Shown here piece after piece: positions 1-11,500 of a stretch of DNA of 64,000 nt (the stretch's first letter is position 1; each line of letters begins with the position of its first letter). The notes beneath the pieces were generated by a model that saw nothing but the letters and a program-made list of their open reading frames with translations, ran no database searches and was not told where the DNA came from. Where the stretch lies: contig BDDD01002251.1 in assembly GCA_001972305.1 (NCBI GenBank), positions 15,349-79,348 on the forward strand, written 5' to 3'. Made by a program: the position numbers and the translations under genes. Source of the DNA: Cephalotus follicularis. Lineage: Eukaryota > Streptophyta > Magnoliopsida > Oxalidales > Cephalotaceae.

Positions 1-6
1 GGGACG

Positions 7-2658
7 ATGAGACTCTGCATAGACTACCGAGAGTTGAATCAAGTCACCATTAAGAACAAGTACCCACTACCAAGGATTGACGACTTGTTTGATCAACTCA
101 AAAATGCTCGATTCTTCTTGAAGATTGATCTTCGATCGGGCTACCATCAAGTGAAAGTCAAGAAAGAAGATATACCAAAGACTACTTTTCGGACAAGATA
201 TGGACACTATGAGTTTTTGGTGATGTCATTTGGATTAACGAATGCTCCAGCGGTGTTTATGAGTTTGATGAACAAGATCTTCAATGAATTTTTGGATCAG
301 TTCGTGATAGTCTTTATTGATGACATCCTAGTATACTCAAAGAGTAGAGAGGAGCACGAGGAACATTTAACCCGCGTATTACAGATACTGCAGAAGGAGC
401 AGCTCTACGCTAAGTTCAGCAAATACCAGTTTTGGATGGAAGATGTATCCTTCTTAGGACATGTGATCACACAGGAAGGTATATCGGTAGATCCCTCCAA
501 GACGGAGGCAATAAGAGAATGGCAGAGACCTACCTCAGTAGCCGAGATACGGAGTTTTCTTGGACTAGCAGGCTATTATCGAAGGTTTGTTGAGAATTTC
601 TCTCGTATTACGAACCCGCTCACAAGGTTGACGCAGAAGAATGTAAAGTTCGAGTGGTCCGACCAATGCGAAAAGAGTTTCTTGGAATTGAAAGAAAGAC
701 TGATGAATACCCCGATATTAGCATTAGCGACGGAATCAGAAAGTTTTGTGGTGTATAGTGATGCATCTCACAAAGGACTTGGTTGCGTGCTGATGCAACA
801 AGGAAAAGTGATTGCCTATGCTTCCAGGCAGCTTAAAACACATGAACAGAACTATCCTACGCATGATTTGGAATTAGCTGCAGTTATCTTCGCGCTGAAG
901 ATTTGGAGACACTATCTATATGGAGTGAAGTGTGAAATCTTTACCGACCACAAAAGCCTCAAGTATATTTTCACCCAAAAGGAGTTAAACATGAGGCAAA
1001 GGAGATGGTTAGAGCTTATCAAAGATTACAATTGCACCATTCAATACCATCTGGGTAAAGCGAATGTTGTGACAGACGCTCTGAGTCAAAAAAGTACGGG
1101 GAACTTGACTATGATGATCACTACACAAGAAGAATTAATAAGAGATTTCCAACGGATGAATTTGGAAGTGATAAGACAAGGAGAAGGGGCTTCCCTATTT
1201 CAAGTCATAGCACAACCTTCTCTAGTTGAGAGAATAAAGTAAAGTCAGTTTGAGGACTTGGAATTTAAGGAGATAGCAGAGGGAGTAAGGAATGGAAAAG
1301 TATCGCGCTTCAACTTGGGAGCCGACAACGTATTGAGATTCGATACAAGATTATGTGTTCCAGCTAAGGCAGAATTGAAAGAGGAACTAATGATAGAAGC
1401 ACATAGTTCAAATTTCTCAGTACACCCTGGAAGTACAAAGATGTATAGAGATTTGTGAGATGTCTATTGGTGGAATAATATGAAAAGAGAAATTGCGGAC
1501 TTTGTGTCAAGATGTCTTGTTTGTCAACAAGTTAAAGCTGAGCATCAGTTGCCGAAAGGAACTTTACAGTCGCTTCCCATACCAGAATGGAAGTGGGAGC
1601 ATATTAGTATGGACTTCGTGACAGGACTGCCAAGGACCGCTGAAGGGAATAATGCTATATGGGTAGTTGTGGACCGATTAACGAAATCAGCTCATTTTCT
1701 ACCAATCAAGGATAGTCATTCATTAAGTCAACTAGCAAGGATTTATGAACAAGAGATCATTAGACTACATGGTGTACCAGTATCGATCGTTTCAGATCGA
1801 GATCCCCGTTTCACGTCACGTTTTTGGAAGAGTTTACAGAATGCTTTGGGTACAAGGTTGAATTTCAGTACGGCGTATCAGCCGTAAACAGACGGGCAAT
1901 CAGAACGGACTATACAAACTTTGGAAGACATGTTACGTGCTTGTGTTATAGATTTCCAAGGGAATTGGGAACAGCATGTTACTCTGATTGAGTTTGCTTA
2001 CAACAACAGTTTCCAAGCAAGCATACAGATGGCACCTTTTGAAGCTCTTTATGGACGAAGATGTCGAACGCCTATCTGTTGGGAAGAGGTAGGAGAACGG
2101 AAGTTATTGGGACCAGAAATGGTACCAGTAACTACCGAAAAAGTAAAACTGATACGGAAACGCCTCTTAACGGCGCAAAGTAGACAGAAGAGCTATGCGG
2201 ACAAGAGACAAAGAGAGTTACAGTTGGAAGTGGGAGATCGCGTTTTTCTTAAGGTATCGCCATGGAAAGGAGTGATGCGGTTTGGCAAGAAGGAAAAGCT
2301 TAGTCCCCGATACATTGGACCATATGAGATTTTGGAAAGGGTAGGAGAAGTTGCGTATAGGCTTGCCTTGCCACCAAGTCTATCTCATGTACACAACGTA
2401 TTCCATGTATCGCTACTTCGGAAATATATGGCCAACCCATCTCATGTTCTAAGAGTTGAGCCTATTCAAGTGCATGAAGACTTGTCATACAATGAGCAAC
2501 CAGTGGAGATCCTGGATTACAAAGAACAAGTCCTGTGGACCAAGACCATTCCATTAGTAAAAGTTTTATGGAAAAACCACGAAGTTGAAGAAGCCACCTG
2601 GGAGTTGGAAGACACCATGAGACAAGAGTACCCTCATCTTTTTAAGTCTAATGTATAA
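7..2658 (+). pseudogene. pol region of the chromovirus: RT, RNase H, integrase, chromodomain
   Basis: Reverse transcriptase occupies roughly 1-620; the catalytic FIDD box lies at 313-324. RNase H runs about 740-1080 with a [11 protein letters not shown] start. The integrase zinc-binding region and catalytic core lie about 1380-2200, with CLVC and the SMDFVTGLP stretch. The tail ends with a chromodomain (about 2540-2640, [14 protein letters not shown]), which in this clade is thought to direct integration to heterochromatin by reading histone marks. Fossil: broken by a few disabling changes. The family encodes one polyprotein cleaved by its own protease. Confidence 0.92.
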
Positions 2659-2683
2659 CAAATTTTGAGGATAAAATTTTTGT

Positions 2684-2695
2684 AAGGAGGGTAGA
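2684..2695 (+). other. polypurine tract of the chromovirus
   Basis: Purine run AAGGAGGG followed by TAGAT, immediately before the LTR. In this family it primes plus-strand DNA synthesis. Confidence 0.8.
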
Positions 2696-2696
2696 T

Positions 2697-4435
2697 TGTA
2701 ATGACCCAAATTTCCATGTAAGATATTAATTATGGAAAATGATTACTAGTATGTATTTTGGAAAATAGTTCAAGGGACCCATAGTATGACCTTACGCTCG
2801 GGGGGTTCGGGGGTTCCGCTCCCCGGTGAGCAGACGGGGGGTCCCGCTGCCCGGTCAGCAGGCAGGGGCTCGAGGGCAGCGCCCCCGGAAGAAAATGGAA
2901 TTTGGCTAAGTGATGAGAAGGAAAAACTGTCTTAAGCGCCGACAGTTCCACTTCAAGCGTCGACGCTTGGGTAGTAACGGGCGACGCTTAGACCCATTCT
3001 ATCTGCGCTTTAAACCAGTGCAACGGTAAATTGGACAAAGCCCTCACACCGACGACGCTTACGAGAAAGAGTCAACGCTTTGGGCAACGGACGACGCTCT
3101 AATTGAAAACGTCGATACGTTGAAGTCAAGTGTGTCAGTTGACCTGGACGAAGACTTAAAGCGGCGACGCTTTGTAAGAAAGCGTCAGCGCTTTAGTCGG
3201 GATAGAAGTGGAGAACTCAGGTCAAGCCCGTGACCGGCGACGCTTAGGGAGAAAACGTCGACGCTTTGAGCTACAGACAAAATGCAAAATCTGACTTTTT
3301 GGCATTTTGTGAATGAAAATCTTTAATTTTGGACACGTGGCAGGCCAAGGAAGGATGATATGAGATTTTATCAGATGATCTAACAAGTGTCATCACTTGG
3401 ATTGGTTGAATTTGAGCACATGGGCTGCCAAGAGAGAGAGTTGAGTTGTGTGAGAAGGGGAGAAGACTTGCCTCCCAAGTAATCCTTCTATTTAATGGAA
3501 AAGAGGGTTGAACTCAATCATTTTGGCTGAGAAGGAAAGTGCTCCTACTGAGAGTGAAGTGAAGAATTCGTGGGAGAGCAAAAGAGAAAGAAATTCTAAA
3601 GCAAAGTAAGGAATTCCTATACCCATTTATGTCAAAGCTTCCTCTGTTTTGTATCAAAGTTATGCAGCAGATTGTTCTATTGATATCTTCCTCAATTATT
3701 GATAAATTTTTAAATGGTTGAATGTTCTGAAAATGTTAGGATGTCCTATTTAACTTTTATGCTGTGCACGTTTCAAGATTCTATCTATTTCTTGATGAAA
3801 ATCAATGTGTTAAATTGCTGTCTGGGTACTGTTTTATTCTTGGGTTGTGCAGCAACTTCTTTAAATCATATCTTGCTCTTTTCTTGATGAAAAATTAAAT
3901 GGTTGGATGTTTTGAAAACCTTAAGATGTCCTCTTTAACTGTTATGTTTTATGTATCTCATTGACTAGAAAAATGTTATGATGAAATGTGTTTACTATAA
4001 AAACACATTACTGAGCTATTTTGAGCTCATTCCTTTCAATGTTGTTTTCAAATAAAATGTTTTCAGGAAATGAATGAATGGAGATTACGAGCTTAGAGGA
4101 AGCTCTTAAGAAGGAGTTTTTGTGAAAGAACGATGTTTGCATAAATGTTTTGATATGTAATAAGAACAAAGTTTTTCCGCTGTATTATATGTTTATGTAG
4201 AAGGATGATCCTGTGTAATGTAGACCAACGATATGATTATGACATCTTTATATAATATGATTATGTGTAAAGTTTGAATTTGAGATTATGTATGATGTTG
4301 CAAGACATGAGTTTATGATGTAGTGTACTTTTAGAAAATAGTACCAAAGGATGTAACGTTTCACACCCAACGTAACGCAACCGATCCTCGGAGTTCACTT
4401 TGAGCTATTAGCGAGCTTGGGTCAGGGTCATTACA
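2697..4435 (+). repeat. 3' LTR of the chromovirus
   Basis: It begins TGTAATGACCC and ends GGGTCATTACA, a perfect 11-bp terminal inverted repeat that fixes both borders (1739 bp). The first part (about 2930-3270) holds an array of GACGCTT-type palindromes (separate entry). A TATA-like TCTATTTAATGG at about 3486-3497 could be the promoter. The rest is AT-rich and has no coding signal. Confidence 0.93.
2930..3270. repeat. array of short CpG palindromes, AAGCGTCGACGCTT type
   Basis: About eleven copies of a degenerate half-site (c)GACGCTT lie 20-30 bp apart. One is a perfect 14-bp palindrome AAGCGTCGACGCTT at 2955-2968. Others are near-palindromes, such as AACGTCGACGCTT at 3254-3266 and AAAGCGTCAGCGCTTT at about 3179-3194. 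The array lies upstream of the presumed TATA box of the LTR. The function is unknown. Confidence 0.8.
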
Positions 4436-5291
4436 GCTAAGGGCAGAGAAGAAGGACCAGTGGGGTATATGATACGGCTAAAAATCACTTCAACAAAAGA
4501 GTGTCACGTGTCCTCTGCCAGTAGCGCCACGTGTCCTCCGTCAGGTTTCCTCTGCTTAGACTACCAAGCACCAAGGCTATACAAGCCAGAGTGGGAAACA
4601 GTCAGAGGAAGTGAATTAGTCATAACTGAAGACTTTGGGGGAGTCCTCCGTGCTTCATCAGAGGATCCCCGCCTATGATCCATGAGGGATCCTCGACCCT
4701 TGGTTAGAGGATCTCCTCGCCTATAACAGAAGGTTGCCGACGAATCAGCCCACATTCCAGGAGCTCCAAGTTTGAGAAGTTATTAAAGGCTTGGCATCCA
4801 ATTAAGAAAGAAAAGGGATCCTTGGCCTTTTGTCAAAGGATCCCTACTCCCACAATGGAATAGAGCCATAACAATAGGCTATATTCTCGGGATTCACCTC
4901 CTTAATATCAGCCAACAAGGCGCAATTCTAGGTGGAGATAAGGAAAATCCCGAGATCCTCGGCTTTTCCCTAGGGAACATTAATCACCTTCGCAACTTAA
5001 GATAAAGTAGTTACAATCAGGCACTATAAATACCAGAAGGAAAAGCTTAAAAAAGGTCGGCTATTTCTATACTCTATAGCACCTTGAGCCCTGTTTCTCT
5101 ACCAAACAACTGACTTTAGCATCGGAGTGTCCCCAGGATAACATCCTCCTGGACCTTCGACCTGTTTGTTCTATTTGTGCAGGGAAGACGATCACTCAAA
5201 CAACATTTTTCGGGGCATTCACAGCGTTTCTTCCAACAAATCAAAGTCTTCCACGTAGGATGCTGTTGAGGGAAGGATTTCTATATCAACA
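4436..5291 (+). mobile_element. Tat-lineage gypsy element, 3' end with LTR
   Basis: About 34 bp of 3' untranslated region ends in the purine stretch ACCAGTGGGGTATA. It is followed by an LTR at 4470-5291 starting TGATACGG and ending TATCAACA. The same purine stretch precedes the 3' LTR of the large Tat element at 28742-28754, which ties the two together. The LTR has CCGAGG/GGATCC-rich dyads and a TATA box CTATAAATA at 5034-5042. The upstream part of the element is displaced by the chromovirus insertion and lies outside the window. Fossil fragment. Confidence 0.75.
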
Positions 5292-5374
5292 AATGTCATA
5301 TACATTATGAAAACATGTATTCTAATATAGGTTTCATGTTTGTAAAAAAAAGTTTGTAAACAAAATTAAATAGG

Positions 5375-5515
5375 AAGTTTGGTTTTATCGGTATTAACCG
5401 AATTTATTTTGATTTTTTCAAAAATTTTGGTTTGGTTTTTAAAAAAAGAAAACCGAAATTTTTTTCGGTTAACGGAAACCGAAAAAAAATTCAGTTTTTA
5501 ACGAATTTTCAACCC
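5375..5515. mobile_element. degraded hAT-like MITE remnant
   Basis: Repeated AACCGAA and TTCGGTT words surround an internal inverted repeat and end in AACCCTGG. This matches the usual end structure of plant hAT-derived MITEs with CAGGGTTG-type termini. No matching 5' terminus or target duplication could be found, so it is truncated or eroded. Confidence 0.4.
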
Positions 5516-5735
5516 TGGTTAGAATATCAAAGTGCAAAATAGATATTAGAGTAGTCTAGAATTATGAGATACCCTCTTATATAGTGTAGAGTTTGAGTGA
5601 ATTCTTTAGAAGTATGTAGAAATAGAGAGATATAAAACTTCTAGAAAAGACATACACAATATTCTTGGCTTGCCTATAAATAGGCTAAGCCTCTCATTTG
5701 TAACATCTTTAAGCAATACAAATGAGTAATGCTAT
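5516..5735 (+). repeat. possible solo LTR of a small copia element
   Basis: The sequence starts TGGTTAGAATATC and has CCTATAAATAGGC at about 5673-5685, followed by a CTCATTTGTAAC stretch. This is the usual promoter and transcript-end layout of short copia LTRs. Borders and target duplication are not clear; low confidence. Confidence 0.35.
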
Positions 5736-6624
5736 TAATCACAAATAAGGTGACATCACAATTGCATCACAAATGAGTTGGTAAAATATCATTTGTTCTT
5801 TTTAAATACCATTAATGATGTTTTGACTTTTAATAAAACAATCACCAGTGATATTTTGAGCGCTTAGTAACATGATTCAATATAACATTCTTTCTCAAAG
5901 TGCTTATAACCAATCATCTTACTCATAAATCATTTGTGTTAGCATATCTTTTTGGAATTAGGCTTACTTAGCATACTCAAAGAGGAAAGATTGTGCTAAT
6001 ATTACACGAAAAAGAGTTAGTTCGTGGCACATGTCCCTTGTGGAAGAGAGGAATTGAAGTACACTCGTCCAAACTCATTCTCACCCCTGACACACCCCGC
6101 GAGTTCATAATTATCCAATACTTTTGTTCATCATAATTCAGTGGCTGTTGAGTAATATTTTTAAAATACAATCGTTGTTTTTGATGTTCAATGTGTTTAG
6201 ATTATGCATGCAAATTTTTATATTAATTGAAAATATTTAACTATTTTATTTACACATAAAATTTTTAACTTTTTTATAATTTACTCATACAACATAAAAG
6301 ATTAGTCTATTAAATGGAAGATCTATAGATTTTTGATTTATTTAAGAATTTATATGAGTGATTTATATTGATTGAATATTGAATCTAAAGGTTCAATTTG
6401 AAAAATATTAATTACAAGCATTTTAATTAGGGTAACTAACTATAAATTTAAGTTAGATAAAATGACATTATATATACGTTAAGCTCAAAATCTAATAAAG
6501 CTATTATATGTTTATATAATAAATAATTTATTCAAAACCTTTGCAAGTTTGGACAATTGATGTGCAAGCATCTGCATGATACGAGTCTCATCCTTATCCT
6601 AAATATGATCCTCAGGGTGATACG

Positions 6625-6655
<31 letters not shown>

Positions 6656-6680
6656 AAAAAAAAAAGAGAAAAAAAAAAAA
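6625..6680. repeat. poly-A tract
   Basis: Almost pure A over 56 bp with two interruptions. It could be the tail of an old retroposon on the plus strand, but nothing upstream is recognisable as a LINE or SINE body. Confidence 0.9.
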
Positions 6681-7202
6681 CTTAGGTAAGTTACTTTCAA
6701 ATTTTGCTGGCAAGTTTGTTTTTTTGGTGATAAAAGGACATCCTTTGCTAACCCCTTCTTCTAGATATACCTAAACGTCGAATTTATGGATTTTGGATAA
6801 CAGCACTTTTTATTTGGCACAACACAATTGACCAATTATTGTACGGGACTCATTTGGGTTCTTTTGTTGTAACAATACTTCAATGGTCTCGACTCGACAG
6901 CTGTAAATACCCAACAACAATCTGTTATGTATATAAAAAAAAAGAGTAGTCTTAATACTATTTTTAAAGCAATAGTAAGCATGAGACAATATTATCTAAA
7001 ACAATGAACAAATTAAGTGAGCATTTTTTTCTTACAACATTTTTTTAGTCTCTAACAAGACTTAACAGACCGGTGTTTCTCCAGTCATGAAGATCCTATC
7101 AAAATAATCCACCCTACATAGTCAAAAGAGAATATTGAACATATATAAACATTCAATTAGGTCTCAAAATTATTAGATTTTTGAAGTGCAAATCAATTCA
7201 AA

Positions 7203-7368
7203 CTTGGGCAAATGACAAATATGCGAATATAAAAGTGTACAATTTAAAAAATCTTAGTAACATTATCATTCCACTTTTAAAGAAATACTTGTGACCAAAA
7301 GAGATTACAAAAAATTTCAATTTCACTTGATTGGTCATTATTTTCTTATTGAAATGGACATGTCAGCT
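7203..7368 (+). pseudogene. pararetrovirus fragment, RNase H region
   Basis: Closely similar to the RNase H stretch of the main viral copy at about 12512-12671, in the same direction. It is abruptly joined at its right end to an inverted viral piece. Fossil fragment of the same Caulimoviridae family, broken. Confidence 0.75.
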
Positions 7369-7378
7369 AGACCTTTAA

Positions 7379-7642
7379 GAGTCCTTCAGGTTTATTGTGA
7401 ATGGTGGAATGATCAATTTCTTCGGTTTCTTCATGAGGAGAAAAATTTGTTGAAGATTCATTCATGAAAATTGGGTTTTCTTTCAATGAAAGCTCTTCAG
7501 ATATAGATTCTGTAGTATAAGAGAAAGAATCATCTAAATTGATTTGTGGACTGGTAAAACCTGAGGAGCATCTACTTGTGGTCTCAAGAATTCTGTTAAA
7601 GGATTTTTGGCTTCAAACATTAATTGAGAAGAGTCTGATTTT
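7379..7642 (-). pseudogene. pararetrovirus fragment, inverted, upstream-of-capsid region
   Basis: This stretch is the reverse complement of about 9720-10008 of the main viral copy, with scattered differences. It lies next to a plus-strand RNase H piece, so the viral locus was rearranged before or during integration. Fossil fragment. Confidence 0.75.
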
Positions 7643-7768
7643 GACCAGTGCCATGTGCCAGCCACAGAACAAGAACAGTTTGTTACCCTTGAAATTCCAG
7701 AATACCTTCATAAACATTAGGTTTCCGAAGGTTACACTCATCTCCATTTTGGAATTGTCAGATTAGCT
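7620..7768. repeat. 149-bp direct repeat, left copy
   Basis: Matches 8358-8506 with three mismatches that I can count (about 98% identity). The two copies bracket a piece of a Tat-type LTR. Confidence 0.9.
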
Positions 7769-8357
7769 GGATGTGATCGTTATCCCCTAGGAAATGCCGA
7801 GGATCTCGGACATTCCCTTATCTCCGCCTGTAATGTCGCTGTTTTCCTTTGTTGTAGTCGGTTGTGACTCAATCTCCTTGTTTGGATAAGTATAAATCCC
7901 AACAAATCTGCTGAAGATAATCTCCTTATCTCGTAGATAAGGTTTAGGTCCTCCGTTTGCATAACTGTAAAGGAAAGCGAGTCTCTGCTATGGTTCCGAG
8001 GATGGAACAAGTGTGAGTACATCCGAGGAGGAGGTCCTCAGTTTTTGTGTAGTGGAGAGCGTATCTCCTGTTCTCCACCTGATAGATACTTCGGGCCGAG
8101 AGAGTCCTCGGCCCTTACACCGTGAATATGGTCTTCTGCCTTTGAGTCCGAGGAATGTCCTCGGACTTGTGGTCTCAGTGTGTTGTCCTAAAAAAATAAT
8201 GAACCTCGGCTCTTGGTCCGAGAAGGACATTCTTTGTCATGTGTGTGCTCCTCGGCACGCCCTGTCTGTCAAGCTTGCAATCCCTGATGACAACTGGTCA
8301 AGTCTGCTGTGGACATGTGTCCTTGTTTTTACAAACATATTTTTCCTCCATCAAGCG
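7769..8357 (-). repeat. truncated Tat-type solo LTR
   Basis: Reverse-oriented LTR whose start is TGATGGAGGAAAAATATG on the minus strand (plus coordinate 8353). It is homologous to the solo LTR at 32196-33144 but lacks the portion that would hold the TATA box and transcript end. It contains a conserved dyad GTCCGAGGA..TCCTCGGAC at 8146-8166. The open frames across it are not genes. Confidence 0.75.
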
Positions 8358-8506
8358 TTAATTGAGAAGAATCTGATTTTGACCAATGCCATGTGCCAGC
8401 CACAGAACATGAACAGTTTGTTACCCTTGAAATTCCAGAATACCTTCATAAACATTAGGTTTCCGAAGGTTACACTCATCTCCATTTTGGAATTGTCAGA
8501 TTAGCT
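8358..8506. repeat. 149-bp direct repeat, right copy
   Basis: Second copy of the repeat at 7620-7768. The sequence flanks the viral block on its left side. Confidence 0.9.
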
Positions 8507-11500
8507 CTCACTTTTCATAGCCGAAAAGGACTTCCAGAATTTCTCTAATGGATACCCGTTTTCTTGATTACCAACATGATTATATTGGTACAATTAAAAC
8601 AACTCTGAATGTAGGTACAATTGTTTTTCCCAAGAAATCTGACGAAAGTAAAATTGTTGCTCATATCTTCCCTACAATATATCAATTAGAATCTATTGCT
8701 ACTTTTGATTCCCAAGGAACGTCAATCTATGATTTTGCAGATCCTGATGGGCATAAATGTTGAGATACTTGCATTTGTCCCAAATGTGTTTATTATGATG
8801 AAGATGATCAGAAAGAAAAGGTCAAGCTCTTAAGCCATGTTGCAAAAACAATATGAAGATGAAGATCCTTTTGTTGGTCTCTTAGGTGAACCATTTGGAA
8901 AACTTGACTATTATGTCAAATATTCCACTCCAAAGAACCCTGTCATCAGAACCCTAGACCCGTACATCTCCTAAACCAGCCCCACCAATACAAAAAAATC
9001 CACTGCTTCAACCATATTACAAAAAATTCCTCAAACACATTTCCACACCTCTCAAACACCAAATTCCACAGCCTAAGCCCATTGAAACAATTGTTATGTT
9101 TCAATCACGATAAAGATTTTCCTCCATTACAACCTTTTGATGATCATAATCATAAGATTTCTCACAAATGAAAAATTTCAAACACAACCACTCTGAATCC
9201 GGATGGTACTACCAAATCCGTTTCACAAGTGAAAATGATGAATTGGTAGTCTGAAAATGTAGTATATCAAAATTCTATCCTTCAAAGAATAGAACGAAAA
9301 CTTGATGGTACTTATTCCTCTCTTCGTGGACTCATTGAAAAATTTCAAGTTCAAATAAAAACACTGCACGAACACATTCTTGATCTTGTTCAAAATTCTC
9401 AACCATTTACAAAAAAAGAACAATAAATGAAATTTCTCAAAGCTCAACTTGCAAATTTGGAGCATAAAGCATCCTCCATCCAGAATCCTATAAAGGTTTC
9501 CTCAGTTGATCCTTTTGGTTGGACACACTGGTTCTATAGTTTGTACAAAGGTTACTCAACCATTGTCTGACTCAAAAGACTTTGAAAGATTGTTTGGAAA
9601 TACTTTCATGTATTTCACTCCTGAGAACTATGCTAAGAAAATTAGGCCACCATCTCAGCCTAAGATGAAACAAGTCTTTATTCCAAAAGAAACTCCAAAA
9701 CAACAAGAGATATTTCCAAAGGCTTTAAAGATTCAAGAACCAAAACCAGACTCTTCTCAATTAATGCTTGAAGAAAAAAATCCTCTAACAAAATTTTTTG
9801 AGCCAACAAGCACATGTTCTTGAGGTTTTTCCAATCCAACAAATCAATTTGGATGATTCTTCCTATTCTACCTCAGAACTTGTATCTAAAGACCTTTCAT
9901 TGAAAAAAAACCCAATTTTCATGAATGAATCTTCAACAAATTTTTCTCCTTATGAAGAAACCAAAAAAATTGATCATTCCACCGTTCACAATAAACCTAA
10001 AGAACTCTCAGAGGTCCATATCCATTGCCTTCGAGACAAAAGGTAATTTTTTACTCTTGATGATGTTTCACCTTCACAATGGAGAGAAGTACTTCATTAA
10101 TTAACAACATGGTGCTTCATAGAATTACAATACAATATCACCATTACTTAAGTTATCTCTGAAACAATAGCTCGATTTACCGGGACTTTAACAAAATAAT
10201 TGTATTCTTTGAGTCCTTACAGACAAACTCAAGTTCAACAATTTACGGATATATTTCAGTTTATTAATACAATTTATGCTAAATTTCTGGGGACCCCTAC
10301 ATGTTGATAATGTACGATTTAAATATTTTAAAATGAAGTGTTGCACTTTTTCAAAAAAAGGATATTGATCGGTATTTTCAGAATATGTCTAAAAGATATT
10401 ATATGATTGGTAACATCGATGATCCAAATCTCAAATAAGCGTTCTTCAATCTATCCTTAAACCTTTGGGATTCGAGACTCTGAGATCTTTGAAAGGCAAA
10501 ACGTTGACAATAACTTCTTTTGGAGATCTTCATCAACATGTTCTTAAAGACCTCCAAAGCCTCTGTAACAAAAGCAAATTCTGACGAGAATTAGAATCTA
10601 CTAGTAAATAATTAGCTAAAAGTTGTGAAAGGTCATACTTGATGATCAAATACAAAGATTCTCATAAGTGTGATTATCGTCACCGAAAAAAGAAGCACCA
10701 TTAGCGCAAATTATTTGGAAAGTCTTTTCGGTCTAAAAAACAACGATTCAAACAAAATTTCAGAAGAAAAAAAAACCAACAAAAAAAAATCGCAAAAGTT
10801 TTCTCTGTAAACAGTCAGACCATTTTGTTAAGCAATGCCCAGACAGAAAAAATAAAGGGAAAAATTTAAAACGAATCTCCCACATCACTGGTATTGATTC
10901 TTTTGATAATGATCTTGAATCGCTCTTCTCAGAGACAGATGAAAGCAATCCTACCACTGTTTTTGCACTGAAAAACCCTCAAGCAAATTCTTTCTCTAAC
11001 ATGTTCTTGCTACTTCTCCCATTCCAATAGCCGAAGTAAAAATTCTCCCAGATAAGTACTCAGTTCCTATCAAATACTAACTTTGATACAGGGGCTAGTA
11101 AGTTAATCATCAATCCAAAGCTTTGACCATACTCTTATTGGAAGCCACATTATCAAGTGTTCAAAGTTTCTAATGCAGACTAATTGGTTATTTATAAAAT
11201 CAACACTCCAATTAAGATAATTCTTTTTCCTGGTATCTCTTTCACAACTAAATTACTCGGATCCTCTCTTTTAAGAAAAAAAATATTTATTGGATTTGAT
11301 CTCATTTCCAAATTCAAAATAGCAATTCAATGAAAAAATTCTGGTCTAAAATATAAATAATATTTTCTTTCATGGAAATACCAAAACCATATGCATTTGG
11401 TTCAATCATCATTAGGATCACTTCAACAACAAATTGTTCAACAATCATGTGCCAATTATTATTCTGAGTTTGTTAAAAAATGCTCAACACCATTATATAT

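Larger units (their letters stand above)
1..4435 (+). mobile_element. Ty3/gypsy chromovirus (Tekay/Del-like), 3' part
   Basis: Old LTR retrotransposon entering from the left edge. Visible parts in order are reverse transcriptase, RNase H, integrase, chromodomain, polypurine tract and a complete 3' LTR. The order RT-RH-INT-chromodomain and the closing chromodomain are characteristic of chromoviruses. The LTR of about 1.74 kb and the flavour of the RT suggest the Tekay/Del lineage (inference). The 5' LTR, gag and protease lie outside the window. The pol region is broken in a few places. The base pairs after the LTR (GCTAA, 4436-4440) should be the right-hand target duplication. The element sits directly against the 3' end of a Tat-lineage element, so it probably inserted into that one. 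Age cannot be estimated from a single LTR. Confidence 0.93.
5292..7202. other. AT-rich noncoding stretch
   Basis: No gene is supported here; open frames are short and random-looking. Recognisable debris is a hAT-like remnant (about 5375-5515), a possible small copia-type LTR (about 5516-5735) and a poly-A tract (6625-6680). The rest is unassigned. Confidence 0.7.

Noticed and set aside
2930-3270. CRISPR-like look of the palindrome arrays
   Set aside because: This is a plant nuclear genome. Repeats are short and degenerate with irregular spacing, and there are no cas genes.
8013-8504. Plus-strand open frame of 163 codons
   Set aside because: It spans the reverse-oriented LTR fragment and the 149-bp repeat; it is not a gene.
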